A DNA stretch of 64,000 nt from Sphingomonas sp. UNC305MFCol5.2 (GTDB lineage Bacteria > Pseudomonadota > Alphaproteobacteria > Sphingomonadales > Sphingomonadaceae). The position numbers and the translations under genes were made by a program. Positions 47,033-56,930 of the stretch are shown here, piece after piece. The notes beneath the pieces were generated by a model. It ran no database searches and was not told where the DNA came from. It was given only the letters and a program-made list of their open reading frames with translations. Location of the stretch: NCBI RefSeq assembly GCF_000712135.1, contig NZ_JOOE01000002.1, positions 62,001-126,000 on the forward strand, in the 5' to 3' direction. Numbering within the stretch: the first letter of the stretch is position 1; each line of letters begins with the position of its first letter.

Positions 47033-49426
47033 ATGGAATCTTGGGACCAGAATGGAGATTCTGAGGGCATTACGCGGCGTTTTCTGCTGGGGAGTTCTGC
47101 AGTGGCGGCGGCCGGATTCGCGGCTCCCGCAGCATCGGCAATGCGCGCGGTACCGGAAGCGCACGCGCATCGTCTCTGGTACAGCCAGCCAGCCAAGGAA
47201 TGGGTCGAGGCGTTACCGGTCGGGAATGGCCGCGCAGGCGCGATGGTGTTCGGCGGCGTGGCGCGTGAGCGATTGCAGCTGAACGAAGACACGCTCTGGG
47301 CCGGGGGGCCGTATGATCCGGTGAATCCCGCGGCGCGTGCGGCGCTGCCGGAGGTGCGCCGCCTGATCTTCGCCGGCCGCTACGCCGAGGCGCAGGCACT
47401 CGCCGACGCCAAATTGATGGCTCGGCCGCTGAAGCAAATGCCCTATCAGACCGTCGGCGATCTGTTCATCGAAATGTCCCGGCTCGAAGGAGCCGAGGTG
47501 CGCGACTACGAACGCGCGCTCGATCTCGACGCCGCCCTCGCCACTACGCGCTTCACGGCGGACGGCACGCGCTTTCGACGCGAGGTTCTGGCCTGCCCCA
47601 TCCGGCAGATCATCGCGGTCCGGCTTTCGGCGGACCGGCCGGGCGCGATCAGCTGCGGCATCGGGTTCGCATCGCCGCTGCGGCATGCGCTCGCCATCGA
47701 CGGCAATACGCTCGTGCTGTCGGGTCGGAACGGCGACAAGGAGGGTGTTGCCGGTGCGCTGCGCTTCGAAGCGCGGGTGTGCGTGATCGCGCGCGGCGGT
47801 TCGTTCGCGGCCCGCGACGGGAAGATCGTTCTGCATGGCGCGGACGAGGCGACGCTGCTCATCGCGATCGCGACGAGCTTTCGGCGCTTCGACGATGTCG
47901 ACGCCGATCCCGCCGCGATCACGCGCGCCCGGCTGGATGCGGCGGCCGCGACTGGCTTCACTACGATCGCGACCGACACCGCGTCGGAACATCGCCGGCT
48001 CTACCGCAACGTGCAGCTCGATCTGGGCCGGACGCCCGCCGCCGACCTGCCGACGGATGTCCGCATCCGCACCAGCGAGCAGGCGCACGATCCCGCGCTG
48101 GCCGCTCTTTACTTCAACTATGGCCGCTATCTGCTGATCTGCGCCTCGCGGCCGAAGAGCCAGCCCGCCAATCTGCAGGGAATCTGGAACGACAGCCTCA
48201 ATCCGCCCTGGGGCTCGAAATACACGATCAACATCAACACCGAGATGAACTATTGGCCCGCCGAGATTACCGGCCTCGCCGAGTGCACGGCGCCTTTGAT
48301 CGAGATGATAAGCCAAATCGCCGAGACGGGCGCGCGGACGGCGCGCGAAATGTACGGCGCAGGCGGATGGGTGGCGCATCACAATACCGATCTGTGGCGC
48401 GCGACCGCGCCGATCGACGGCGCGCAATGGGGTCTCTGGCCCACCGGCGGCGCCTGGCTGTGTACCCATTTGTGGAATCGCTACGATTATGGCCGCGACG
48501 CGAAATGGCTCGCTACGGTCTATCCGTTGATGCGCGGCGCCGCCGAGTTTTTCGTCGATGTGCTCCAGCGTGACCCGTCGACGGGGTTTCTCGTCACCAA
48601 TCCTTCCTTGTCCCCCGAAAACCACCACCCGCATGGATCCTCGCTATGCGCGGGTCCGGCGATGGACATGCAGATCCTGCGCGACTTGTTCGAACAAACC
48701 GCCGCCGCGGCCGGGGTGCTCGGCATCGACGCGCAATTCGCGGCGCAGCTCCGGACGACACGCACGCAACTCGCACCCGACAAGATCGGTGCGCTCGGGC
48801 AGCTGCAGGAATGGCAGGAAGACTGGGATGCGGCCGCTCCCGAGCGTCAGCACAGGCACGTCTCGCATCTTTACGGGCTTTATCCGTCGCACCAGATCAA
48901 CCTTGAGGAGACCCCTGCCCTCGCGGCGGCCGCCCGACGCTCGCTGGATCTGCGCGGCGATGAATCCACCGGCTGGGCGACTGCGTGGCGAGCAAATCTC
49001 TGGGCCCGGCTCGGCGACGGCGAGCGCGCGCACCGGATCCTCCGCTTCCTGCTCGGGCCCGGGCGAACCTACCCCAACATGTTCGACGCGCACCCGCCCT
49101 TCCAGATCGACGGCAATTTCGGCGGTGCGGCCGCCATCGCCGAAATGCTGCTGCAAAGCCGGAACGACGAGATATTGCTCCTGCCGGCACTCCCGCGCGC
49201 CTGGCCCGATGGATCGGTGCGGGGATTGCGCGCGCGAGGTGCCTGCACCGTCGACCTCGAATGGCGCGCGCACCGGCTGACCCGTGCGACTTTGGTGAGC
49301 GCGACGGGCGGCGACTATCAGGTTCGTCTGGGTGCCCGCCGCGTCGCCGCGACGCTCAGGCCGGGACGTCCGCTGCATCTCTCCGGCGCGAGGTTGCGCG
49401 CAGCGGAGAGCATTGGATCCGGATGA
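47033..49426 (+). CDS. Tat-exported GH95 glycoside hydrolase (alpha-L-fucosidase/galactosidase)
   Basis: The 797-residue protein has a twin-arginine signal (ITRRFLLGSSAVAAAGF) and the GH95 architecture: N-terminal beta domain starting WYSQPAKEWVEALPVGNGR, helical linker, and an (alpha/alpha)6 barrel. The Asn pair is in KYTININTEMNYWPAE and the acid Glu in GQLQEWQEDWD. GH95 enzymes hydrolyse alpha-1,2-fucose from xyloglucan side chains; some cut alpha-L-galactose. AGGAGAG lies before the ATG and a XylR-type box upstream. Its stop directly abuts the stop of the convergent GH3 gene. Confidence 0.93.
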   Translation: MESWDQNGDSEGITRRFLLGSSAVAAAGFAAPAASAMRAVPEAHAHRLWYSQPAKEWVEALPVGNGRAGAMVFGGVARERLQLNEDTLWAGGPYDPVNPAARAALPEVRRLIFAGRYAEAQALADAKLMARPLKQMPYQTVGDLFIEMSRLEGAEVRDYERALDLDAALATTRFTADGTRFRREVLACPIRQIIAVRLSADRPGAISCGIGFASPLRHALAIDGNTLVLSGRNGDKEGVAGALRFEARVCVIARGGSFAARDGKIVLHGADEATLLIAIATSFRRFDDVDADPAAITRARLDAAAATGFTTIATDTASEHRRLYRNVQLDLGRTPAADLPTDVRIRTSEQAHDPALAALYFNYGRYLLICASRPKSQPANLQGIWNDSLNPPWGSKYTININTEMNYWPAEITGLAECTAPLIEMISQIAETGARTAREMYGAGGWVAHHNTDLWRATAPIDGAQWGLWPTGGAWLCTHLWNRYDYGRDAKWLATVYPLMRGAAEFFVDVLQRDPSTGFLVTNPSLSPENHHPHGSSLCAGPAMDMQILRDLFEQTAAAAGVLGIDAQFAAQLRTTRTQLAPDKIGALGQLQEWQEDWDAAAPERQHRHVSHLYGLYPSHQINLEETPALAAAARRSLDLRGDESTGWATAWRANLWARLGDGERAHRILRFLLGPGRTYPNMFDAHPPFQIDGNFGGAAAIAEMLLQSRNDEILLLPALPRAWPDGSVRGLRARGACTVDLEWRAHRLTRATLVSATGGDYQVRLGARRVAATLRPGRPLHLSGARLRAAESIGSG

Positions 49427-52102
49427 TCATTTGGGAAGCGTGGCTTCCTTCGTAATCGCGAAGCCGGCGCTCTCGCCTGCCACGCCGGTGCTCGGCTGGC
49501 CGGAGCCGACGCTGACGCGGTAGTCACCGGCCAGCACCTTGCGCACGCCCTCCATGGTAACCGCACTGAGATCGCGTGGCGAAAGATCGAAGCGAACCGT
49601 GCGCGCTTCCCCTGGCTTGAGCGCCACGCGCTGGAAGCCGCGCAGCGCGATCCTCGGCGCGCCCGGATCGTCGGGAAAGTCGAGATAGAGCTGCGACACT
49701 TCGTCGCCTGCGCGATCGCCTGCGTTGCGCACCTCGGTCGTCACGCGGAGCCCTTTGTGAGGGCCGCCGCCGACGGGCGTTACCGCGAGCGGTCCATAAG
49801 CGAACCGCGTGTAGCTGAGCCCGTAGCCGAAGGGGTAGACGGGCGTGCCGGTGAAGTAGCGATAGGTGCGTCCGGCCATCGAATAATCCCCGAACGGCGG
49901 CAGATCGTCGAGGCTCCGATAGAAGGTCAGCGGCAGGCGGCCCGATGGATTGGTGCGGCCCGAGAGAATGTTGCCGATCGCGAGCCCGCCAGCCTGCCCC
50001 GGATACCAGGCCTCGAGGATCGCCGCGACGTTGTTCTTTGCCCAGGAGAGATCGAGAGGGCTGCCATTCATTGCGACGAGGACGATCGGCTTGCCCGTTG
50101 CCTTCGCCTGGACGAGGAGCGCCTGCTGATCGGGCGGCAGGCCGAGCGAAGTTTTGTCACCACCCTCGAAGCCGGGAATCTTTACCGGCGATTCCTCGGC
50201 TTCGAGATCCGACGTCAGACCCACCACCGCGACAAGCACGTCCGCCTGCGCCGCAGCGGCTTGCAGGTCACGCTCGGGCGCAGTCGATATGCGTTTCCAG
50301 ACGAGGCCCACCCCGGTCGTTCCGGTGTGCGCATCGCCGGTGACGACGATGGGGTAGCGGCGCCCCTTTTCGAGCCGCATCGTCTTCATCGTGGGAAGGC
50401 TGCCCCATGGCGCATCCTTGAGATCGACGAAGGGCTTCCCCTCGAAGCGCAGCGAGCCGCTCATGAAGCCGGACAGTCCGAGCCGATAGCTGCCGGTCTC
50501 GGGAGGGACGAGAAAGCCGGTCCATACGACCCGGTGATGGTCGGACACCTGAGCGAGATCGAGGCTGCGCCCGTTGACGCTCGCTTCGACGCGCGAGGCT
50601 ACCGGCTCTGCGGCAAAGCGCGCATTGCCGACAAAGGCCTTGAACTCTCCCGGAGCGAAACGCGCCGGCGGCGTCCCCACGATGTTGTAATACTGTGCCA
50701 GCAGCCCTGCGCGACCGTCAGGCGCGCGCAGCGCGGTCGTGGGGATCGGGTCACCGTCGGTGTAGGTTTCGCCGAACGGCACATAGTCGACGTGGGCGCC
50801 GGGTAGCGTGCGGCGCAGGCCCTCGAGCACCGAGATTGGGGTTCCGGACAGCGGTGACGAGTAGTTCCCGCGCAAGACGCGGGTCGCATCCCCCAGCGGG
50901 CCGATCACTGCGATCCGAAGTCCGGGTCGCAGCGGCAGGATGCCGTCGTTCTTGAGGAGGACGAGGCTCTTTTCGGCCGCAGCAAGTGCAGTTGCACCAT
51001 GTTCCGGCGCACCGACGGCTGCGACGTCGCCAGCGGGTTTGCGTATTCCGGGCAAGTCACCGACACGATAGCGCGCCGCGAACAGGCGTGTGAGGGCTCG
51101 ATCGATATCGGCTTCGGTAATCAGACCGCGGGACAGCGCCTCGCGATAGCGCTCGCCGAGGCCGGCGGTGTCGGAGAGCGTCGCCCCATGGCATTCGCTG
51201 TCGACCCCGGCGCGCAACGCCGCTGCCACGGCCGTCGCGCTGTCCGGCGCATAATGATGGTTGTCGCTGATGTCCTTGACCGCATCGCAGTCGGAGACAA
51301 CGTAGCCGGTGAAGCCCCAGGCACCCCTAAGATACTCGCCGAGCAGCATGTCGCTGGCACAGGCCGGCTGGCCGTCGATGCGGTTGTAGGCGCACATCAC
51401 CGATCCTGCCCTGCCCTCGACGATGGCCGCGCGGAAAGCCGGCAGATAGGTGTCCTCGAGATCATGGCGCGACACGAAGACGTTCGCACTGTGGCGCGTC
51501 GATTCCGGCCCGCTATGCACGGCGAAATGCTTCGGCGTGGCGATCACTCGCGGCAGCGCGGCATCGGGGCCCTGCATGCCGGTCACATATGCAACCCCCA
51601 TCCGCGCGGCGAGAAACGGGTCCTCGCCAAAGGTCTCCTGGCCCCTGCCCCAGCGCGGATCGCGGAAGATGTTGATGTTGGGCGACCACGTGTCGAGCCC
51701 GGTGCCGATCCTGCCCATCCGCCCGGTCTGCCGCGCCAGGGCGTGAAGGCCCTGCACTTCGGTGCTGATCGCGCCGGCGACTTGCTTGACGAGCGGAGCG
51801 TCGAAGGTGGCGGCGAGCCCTATCGGCTCGGGAAAATTGGTCGTCGGCAAGGATCCCAACGCGCCGTGGAGCGATTCCGTCCACCAATTATAGGCAGGCA
51901 CGTCGAGCCGCGGGATCGCGGGGGCGGTGTTCAGCAGCTGGTCAACCTTCTCGTCGAGCGACAATTTGCCGACGAGCTCGGCTGCCAACCGATCCGCCCG
52001 CGCCTGGGCATTCGCCGTTTGGGTGTCTTGGGCAGCGACCGGCGGAATGCAGGACATCCCCGCCAGCAGGGACGCCGCGAGAATGGCCGAGGATCGCTTC
52101 AT
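49427..52102 (-). CDS. Secreted GH3 beta-glucosidase/xylosidase with PA14 domain
   Basis: The 891-residue protein has a signal peptide (cleavage near PPVAAQDT), a GH3 N-terminal barrel with the nucleophile Asp in GYVVSDCDAVKD (about 270), a GH3 C-terminal domain split by a PA14-like insert (about 464-605, LLAQYYNIVG to GVGLVWKRIS), and a final fibronectin type III-like domain. The start VPAYNWWTESLHGA resembles xylan/xyloglucan-active GH3 enzymes. It would remove glucose or xylose from the non-reducing end of the imported oligosaccharides. The ATG at 52102 has AGGAAAGG upstream; the ATG at 52162 lies inside the halogenase gene. It is the third gene of receptor 3-halogenase 2-GH3. Confidence 0.93.
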   Translation of the reverse strand: MKRSSAILAASLLAGMSCIPPVAAQDTQTANAQARADRLAAELVGKLSLDEKVDQLLNTAPAIPRLDVPAYNWWTESLHGALGSLPTTNFPEPIGLAATFDAPLVKQVAGAISTEVQGLHALARQTGRMGRIGTGLDTWSPNINIFRDPRWGRGQETFGEDPFLAARMGVAYVTGMQGPDAALPRVIATPKHFAVHSGPESTRHSANVFVSRHDLEDTYLPAFRAAIVEGRAGSVMCAYNRIDGQPACASDMLLGEYLRGAWGFTGYVVSDCDAVKDISDNHHYAPDSATAVAAALRAGVDSECHGATLSDTAGLGERYREALSRGLITEADIDRALTRLFAARYRVGDLPGIRKPAGDVAAVGAPEHGATALAAAEKSLVLLKNDGILPLRPGLRIAVIGPLGDATRVLRGNYSSPLSGTPISVLEGLRRTLPGAHVDYVPFGETYTDGDPIPTTALRAPDGRAGLLAQYYNIVGTPPARFAPGEFKAFVGNARFAAEPVASRVEASVNGRSLDLAQVSDHHRVVWTGFLVPPETGSYRLGLSGFMSGSLRFEGKPFVDLKDAPWGSLPTMKTMRLEKGRRYPIVVTGDAHTGTTGVGLVWKRISTAPERDLQAAAAQADVLVAVVGLTSDLEAEESPVKIPGFEGGDKTSLGLPPDQQALLVQAKATGKPIVLVAMNGSPLDLSWAKNNVAAILEAWYPGQAGGLAIGNILSGRTNPSGRLPLTFYRSLDDLPPFGDYSMAGRTYRYFTGTPVYPFGYGLSYTRFAYGPLAVTPVGGGPHKGLRVTTEVRNAGDRAGDEVSQLYLDFPDDPGAPRIALRGFQRVALKPGEARTVRFDLSPRDLSAVTMEGVRKVLAGDYRVSVGSGQPSTGVAGESAGFAITKEATLPK

Positions 52103-52136
52103 GGGATGCCTTTCCTGTGCGGGTACGGAAGACCGA

Positions 52137-53678
52137 TCAGACCGGCTGGAAACCATGTTCATGGACCTTGCGGATCAGATCGCGATGCCGTGGCAGGCCG
52201 ACCCGCAGCCGCTCGGTCTGCGCAGCGTTCTCCCGCGTCGCGCGTTCGGCGAGCCGCGCCTCGTCCGCGATCGCGCCCGGCTCGACTTCTGTGCGGAAGT
52301 CCATGCCGTAGAGCACATATTGATAGCTGGCCGGCGGGAAGACTTCCTCGATCCGGTCGAACTCGTCGTGGAACCAAGGGGGCTGGTATTTCCACAGGAG
52401 CATCAGTTCCTGGAGCCGATCGGGTATGCTCTCGGTGCGCACATTGTCGCGCCAGAAATCGCTGTCGGTCCGTTGGGTCAGGACGTAATGGAGCTTGAGG
52501 AAATCGATGATCCGGCCCCAGCGATAATGCGTCGTCGCATTGAAGCGCGAAGCGACGACATCCATGACCTCGCGGCACACCGGCATCTGTTCGGCGATGA
52601 GTTTCGCCGACAGCTCGATCAGCACGATCGCGGAGGATTCGAGCGGCTCGAGGAACCCAGCGGCAAGGCCCACGGCGACGCAATTGCCCTTCCAGAACGT
52701 CTCGCGATGGCCGGAGCGGATCCTGATCTTGCGAACGGAAAGGTCCTTTCCCGCGTCTCCCAGATACGCGCGCAGCTCGCGCTCGGCCTCATCGTCGGAA
52801 ATGTGGTGGCTCGAGAAAACATGGCCGGTGCCCCGGCGGGTCGGCAGGCCGATATCCCATATCCAGCCGGCGGATTGAGCAGTGGAGGTAGTGTGCGAGG
52901 CGATCGGGCTGTCCTCTCGATCATACGGCACCTGGACCGCGAGCGCAGTGTCGCAGAACAGCACGTCGGAGCAGTCACGGAACGGCACGCCGAGCGCGTC
53001 GCCGAGGAGAAGCGCGCGGAAACCCGTGCAGTCGACGAAGAGATCGCCCTCGATCTCGCCCGTCTGTTCGGTCTCGACGCTCCTGATGTCGCCGCCTTCG
53101 GTCAGGTGAACGCGCCGGACATCCGCCAGGACATGCCGCACGCCGAGCTTCTCGCAGCAATGGCGCTGAAGGAAGGGCGCGAACTTTCCGGCGTCGAGAT
53201 GGTAGGCGTAATTGGCGACGGCGTCATATTCGGGCGTGGCGATCGTCTTGGGCGCGAGCCCGGCGTCGCAGATACGACCTTGCGGCGAAACCGCATCGCA
53301 GAAGCTGCCCGGCATCGATCCAGCCAGCCAATGCGGCACGAGATTGAGCTGGTGAAAGCTCTGCGGCAGCATGAGCGGATGATAATAAGCGTCGTCAGGC
53401 GCGCCCGTCGTCCAGCGCGCGAAGCTGGCGCCCTGCTTGAACGCCGCGTCGCACTCGCGAAAGAAATCGGTTTCGGAGACACCGATCTTCGAGAGCGTCG
53501 TTCGCAGCGTCGGCCAGGTCCCCTCGCCCACGCCGATGATCGGAGTCGTGGGGGACTCAACAAGGGTGACCGTGAAGCCGGCGGCCATCCGGCCCCGGTG
53601 CTTCGCCGCGATGATCCCGGCGGTCAGCCATCCGGCGGTTCCGCCACCGACGACGACGATGTTCTTGATCGGACGCAT
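52137..53678 (-). CDS. Flavin-dependent halogenase (tryptophan halogenase family) 2
   Basis: The 513-residue protein is a second member of the family, with the FAD motif VVVGGGTAGW, the Lys in AAFKQGASFARW (about 82) and the Glu in GFLEPLESSAIVL (about 351). The diagnostic motif deviates: WIWDIG in place of WxWxIP, so the final Pro is replaced by Gly. That points to a different substrate or partner than halogenase 1. It lies between TonB receptor 3 and GH3 on the same strand. The start at 53678 (MRPIKNIVVV) is preferred over a TTG at 53699. Its function in a sugar locus is unknown; FAD-dependent oxidation or halogenation of a small aromatic is the family expectation. Confidence 0.9.
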   Translation of the reverse strand: MRPIKNIVVVGGGTAGWLTAGIIAAKHRGRMAAGFTVTLVESPTTPIIGVGEGTWPTLRTTLSKIGVSETDFFRECDAAFKQGASFARWTTGAPDDAYYHPLMLPQSFHQLNLVPHWLAGSMPGSFCDAVSPQGRICDAGLAPKTIATPEYDAVANYAYHLDAGKFAPFLQRHCCEKLGVRHVLADVRRVHLTEGGDIRSVETEQTGEIEGDLFVDCTGFRALLLGDALGVPFRDCSDVLFCDTALAVQVPYDREDSPIASHTTSTAQSAGWIWDIGLPTRRGTGHVFSSHHISDDEAERELRAYLGDAGKDLSVRKIRIRSGHRETFWKGNCVAVGLAAGFLEPLESSAIVLIELSAKLIAEQMPVCREVMDVVASRFNATTHYRWGRIIDFLKLHYVLTQRTDSDFWRDNVRTESIPDRLQELMLLWKYQPPWFHDEFDRIEEVFPPASYQYVLYGMDFRTEVEPGAIADEARLAERATRENAAQTERLRVGLPRHRDLIRKVHEHGFQPV

Positions 53679-53702
53679 GCGCGCAATCTTCAGCGACAAA
53701 GC

Positions 53703-53727
53703 CCGGGGGTGTCAAAGACACCCCCGG
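53703..53727. terminator. Hairpin between TonB receptor 3 and halogenase 2
   Basis: A perfect 11-bp stem (53703-53713 and 53717-53727, loop AAA) lies between the receptor stop and the halogenase start. It has no long T-run, so it may be an attenuator or an mRNA-stabilising hairpin rather than a full terminator. The first receptor-halogenase pair has one in the same place. Confidence 0.65.
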
Positions 53728-53742
53728 CCAAGGGGAAAAGGG

Positions 53743-56739
53743 TCAGAGCTTGATGCGGAGACCCGCGGTAAATCGCCGCCCATACCCGAAGACGTCGAGC
53801 AGCTGGTTGTTGTACCGGCCATGCGTGCTCATCGTCTCGTTGGTGATGTTCAGTGCCTCACCGAAGACATTGATGTTCTTGGTGATCTGGTAGCTGGCAC
53901 TGAGATCGATCTGCGTGCTTGCATTGACGAAGGTCGGCTCTGCTCCGAACGCGCCGGTGTTCTGCACCTGGCCGAATTGCAGCAGATATTCGTCGCGCCA
54001 GTTGAGTGCCGCGCGGAACTCGAACCCGTATTTGTCGAAGAAGCCGACGAAGTTCGCCGAGTTCGCGAGGCCCGTCACGGCGAACCCGCTCTGGCTGATG
54101 TCATTGCGGTCATAGGGCTTGTTCGTCTCCACGAACGTGCCGTTGGCAATGAAACCGAAGCCCGAATCCCCGAAAGTGTGCTGCAGCGCCAGCTCGACAC
54201 CCCGAACCGTCGCGTCCGGACCGTTTACGCGCTGGGAAACGCTAAACTGCGCCGCCTGTCCGGTCGATGGATCGGTGACTCCGTTGATCGTCTGGCGCTG
54301 CGTGCCCTGAACGATGAAGTTCGAGACGTTCTTCAGGAAGAAGTTCACCGACGCATAGGAATTGCGCTGATAATACCATTCCGCCGCGGCATCGAAATTG
54401 TCGGAGAGATACGGCTGCAACAGGGGGTTGCCGCCATCCGCGGTCAGCGCTCCCACGCGCTGGCCCGAGCCGATGTTGAGCACCGGCGTCAGCAGATTGA
54501 GCGTCGGCCGCGTCAACGTGCGCGAGGCATCGAAGCGCAACACCAGCTTGGGCGTGAGCTCGAGCTTCATGTCCACCGCGGGCAGCAGATAGCTGTAGCT
54601 GTTCCGCGTCGTCACTTGCTGCGACGGGCCGAAGTTGACCGTGAGCAATGTCGGGTCAGTCGTGCTCGGCGTGATCGAAGTCGGCAAACGGCCGACGCCG
54701 GTGGAGGCGAGCTTGGTCGATTCCTGACGCACGCCGGCGTTGAAGTGGAACGGCATGCCGGCGATTTCGGTCTTGTACTTCGCCGATAAGAAGAGCGACC
54801 AGGTTTTCTCATTGATGTTGCGATAGCTGCCGACATCGTTCGCGACATCGAACGTGCCGGTGAAGGCAGTGCCGCAACAACCGTAATTATAGCCCGGAAT
54901 CGTCTTCGTTTGCGGGTTGCCGAGCCCGGTAAGGAAGTTTTGAAACGCGACCGCCGAGAAATCGAGCAGCGTGGGTGGAAGCGTGCCGCTGAACCCAGGG
55001 ATGAAGTTCGCGGTGCTGACGGTACGGTCATAAAGGCTCGTCGGAATGGCGACGCCACCCGTCGTTCCCGATGCCGGCCCATAGCCTGAATAGGCCTGCC
55101 AGAAGTTGTTCGCGAAAGTGTTGGCACTGCGGAATTTGAACGTATCGTCGACATAGGATCCGCCGATCGACAGGGTCAGATCGTCCTGCGTCCATTTGGC
55201 GCGCAGACGGCCTTGCTTGATCGTGTCGGTATTCTTGTTCGCAATGTTGACGGTGACGTGCGACCCAATCGCCGACGTGTCCGCCCAGCGAGCCGGGTTT
55301 CCACTGACGCCGTAATTGTGCAGTGACGGAATTACTTCGTCGCTGTCGCCCGTGATCGCGATACCCAACGCAGGGCCGATCCCGAACCCGTATCCGACAT
55401 CGGCGCCCTTGCCATTGACGCGTCCGTCGGGGTTCAGCCAGCTACGCGAGAGGCTGCCGTCCGCCTCGATTTCGAGGTTCTGGGTCGCGTCCCACTTCAC
55501 GTTGAGCCCGGTCTGGTTGCTCCGCCGCCAGTTGCTGTCGGTGCCCGCCGTGAAGTCGGTCTGCGAGCCGGACTGCGTGAAATCCAGCGGCACGCCATTC
55601 TCGTCGAGCTTCACGTTGCGCAGCGAGCCCTGGTTGAACCAGATTCCGAAACCGAAAGTATCGGTGTTGATCCGCTGGTCGGAATAATTGTTGTCGACCG
55701 TCAGCAGCAGATCATCAGAGGGTTGCCATTGAACGGCGATGCGCCCGTCGATGCGCTCATCCTTCGCATAGGATTGCTGCGCACCATATTGCTGCTCGAA
55801 GAAGCCGACGATCGTCTGTTGCTGCGATGCCGGCGCGGTCGTGTTGGTCGTCGGGTTGCAGGTCGCAGCCGTACTGCCGGCGAGCTGGCATGGCGCATAG
55901 CGACCGCCTGGGAAACCATGGACGAACACATTGTTCGTGCGCGTGTCGTGCCGCGTGTAGATCACGCTGGCGAGGATCCCGAACCTGTCGTCCGCGAAGC
56001 TGTCGCTGATCAGCAGGCCGCCGGAAGGCACGATGCGCTTCGAATAATTCTGGATCGATCCCGAGGCAGATGCCGCAAGCCGAAACCCGGGACGGTCGAG
56101 CGGCTTGGGATAGGCGATGTCGATGGTCGCGCCGATCGAATTTGCCGCAACCGTCACGTCGGGGGTCTTGTACACGGTGAGCGCACCGATGAAGTCCGAA
56201 CCGACGGTGCTGAAGTCGATCGAACGCCCGCCGGTCGCAGTGGCGAGGCGCCGCCCGTCCACAAGCGTCTCGTTGAAGTCGCCACCGAAGCCGCGGATCG
56301 TCACGCCGTTCGCCTCGCCGCGCACACCGTCGCGCTGGATCGAGACGCCGGGCAGGCGCTGCAGTGAGGCAGCGACATTGGAATCGGGGAACTTGCCGAT
56401 ATCCTCGGACGAAATGACGTCGACGACTCCCGAAGCCTCGCGTTTGGCGTCGAGATTGCGCTGGAGCGAGCCGCGGATACCGGTGACGACGATCTCGTCC
56501 TGTTCGGCTTCGGTAAGGCCCGTCGCTGGCGCCTCGAGTGTCTGGTCCTGAGCGCCGTTCGCCGGCGAGTCAGGGCCTGCCGTGTGGGGGGCGCCACGTT
56601 CCTCTCCGGGCATCGGAGTGGAAGACGCAAACGCGGGCAAACTCAATGTTAGCGCTACCAAACTTGAAGCACAAAAAAGCGCCAATTTGGCCGTCGAACT
56701 CGCGCCCGATGCATTTGTACGTGTAATTATGTCTTTCAT
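53743..56739 (-). CDS. Large TonB-dependent receptor 3 (oligosaccharide type)
   Basis: This 998-residue receptor has a signal peptide with the core ASSLVALTLSLPAFA, a TonB box in QDEIVVTGIRGSL, the plug pattern DVISSEDIGKFPDSNVAASL, and a barrel that ends in FTAGLRIKL. It belongs to the long carbohydrate-type receptor class (TIGR01782-like). AAGGAGGGGG precedes the ATG at 56739. A XylR-type box lies within the signal-peptide codons (56647-56660) and another imperfect one upstream (56931-56944), so xylose control is likely. It heads the minus-strand unit receptor 3, halogenase 2, GH3, and is divergent from the SapC-like gene. Confidence 0.93.
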   Translation of the reverse strand: MKDIITRTNASGASSTAKLALFCASSLVALTLSLPAFASSTPMPGEERGAPHTAGPDSPANGAQDQTLEAPATGLTEAEQDEIVVTGIRGSLQRNLDAKREASGVVDVISSEDIGKFPDSNVAASLQRLPGVSIQRDGVRGEANGVTIRGFGGDFNETLVDGRRLATATGGRSIDFSTVGSDFIGALTVYKTPDVTVAANSIGATIDIAYPKPLDRPGFRLAASASGSIQNYSKRIVPSGGLLISDSFADDRFGILASVIYTRHDTRTNNVFVHGFPGGRYAPCQLAGSTAATCNPTTNTTAPASQQQTIVGFFEQQYGAQQSYAKDERIDGRIAVQWQPSDDLLLTVDNNYSDQRINTDTFGFGIWFNQGSLRNVKLDENGVPLDFTQSGSQTDFTAGTDSNWRRSNQTGLNVKWDATQNLEIEADGSLSRSWLNPDGRVNGKGADVGYGFGIGPALGIAITGDSDEVIPSLHNYGVSGNPARWADTSAIGSHVTVNIANKNTDTIKQGRLRAKWTQDDLTLSIGGSYVDDTFKFRSANTFANNFWQAYSGYGPASGTTGGVAIPTSLYDRTVSTANFIPGFSGTLPPTLLDFSAVAFQNFLTGLGNPQTKTIPGYNYGCCGTAFTGTFDVANDVGSYRNINEKTWSLFLSAKYKTEIAGMPFHFNAGVRQESTKLASTGVGRLPTSITPSTTDPTLLTVNFGPSQQVTTRNSYSYLLPAVDMKLELTPKLVLRFDASRTLTRPTLNLLTPVLNIGSGQRVGALTADGGNPLLQPYLSDNFDAAAEWYYQRNSYASVNFFLKNVSNFIVQGTQRQTINGVTDPSTGQAAQFSVSQRVNGPDATVRGVELALQHTFGDSGFGFIANGTFVETNKPYDRNDISQSGFAVTGLANSANFVGFFDKYGFEFRAALNWRDEYLLQFGQVQNTGAFGAEPTFVNASTQIDLSASYQITKNINVFGEALNITNETMSTHGRYNNQLLDVFGYGRRFTAGLRIKL
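56647..56660 (-). promoter_or_regulatory. XylR-type operator inside the receptor 3 signal-peptide codons
   Basis: On the minus strand the sequence is TGGTAGCGCTAACA, identical to the GH95 and GH43 copies. It begins at the second base of the Leu27 codon and codes Leu-Val-Ala-Leu-Thr (residues 27-31), in the same frame as the GH43 copy. The codons GTA and CTA are uncommon in this GC-rich genome. Confidence 0.6.
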
Positions 56740-56930
56740 GCCGATACCCCCTCCTTGTGGTATTGACGGGTGGCACGCCGGATCGCCGGCGCGGACTCGC
56801 GCATATGACGGTCAAAAGCCGCTTTTATCATCGAGATAGGTGTCAACGGGCGCCCGCGGACGAACCGCCGGCAGCTACAGCATCCTCCTCGATCCATCTT
56901 CTGCGAATCTGCGGACACATTAGCCAGCAA

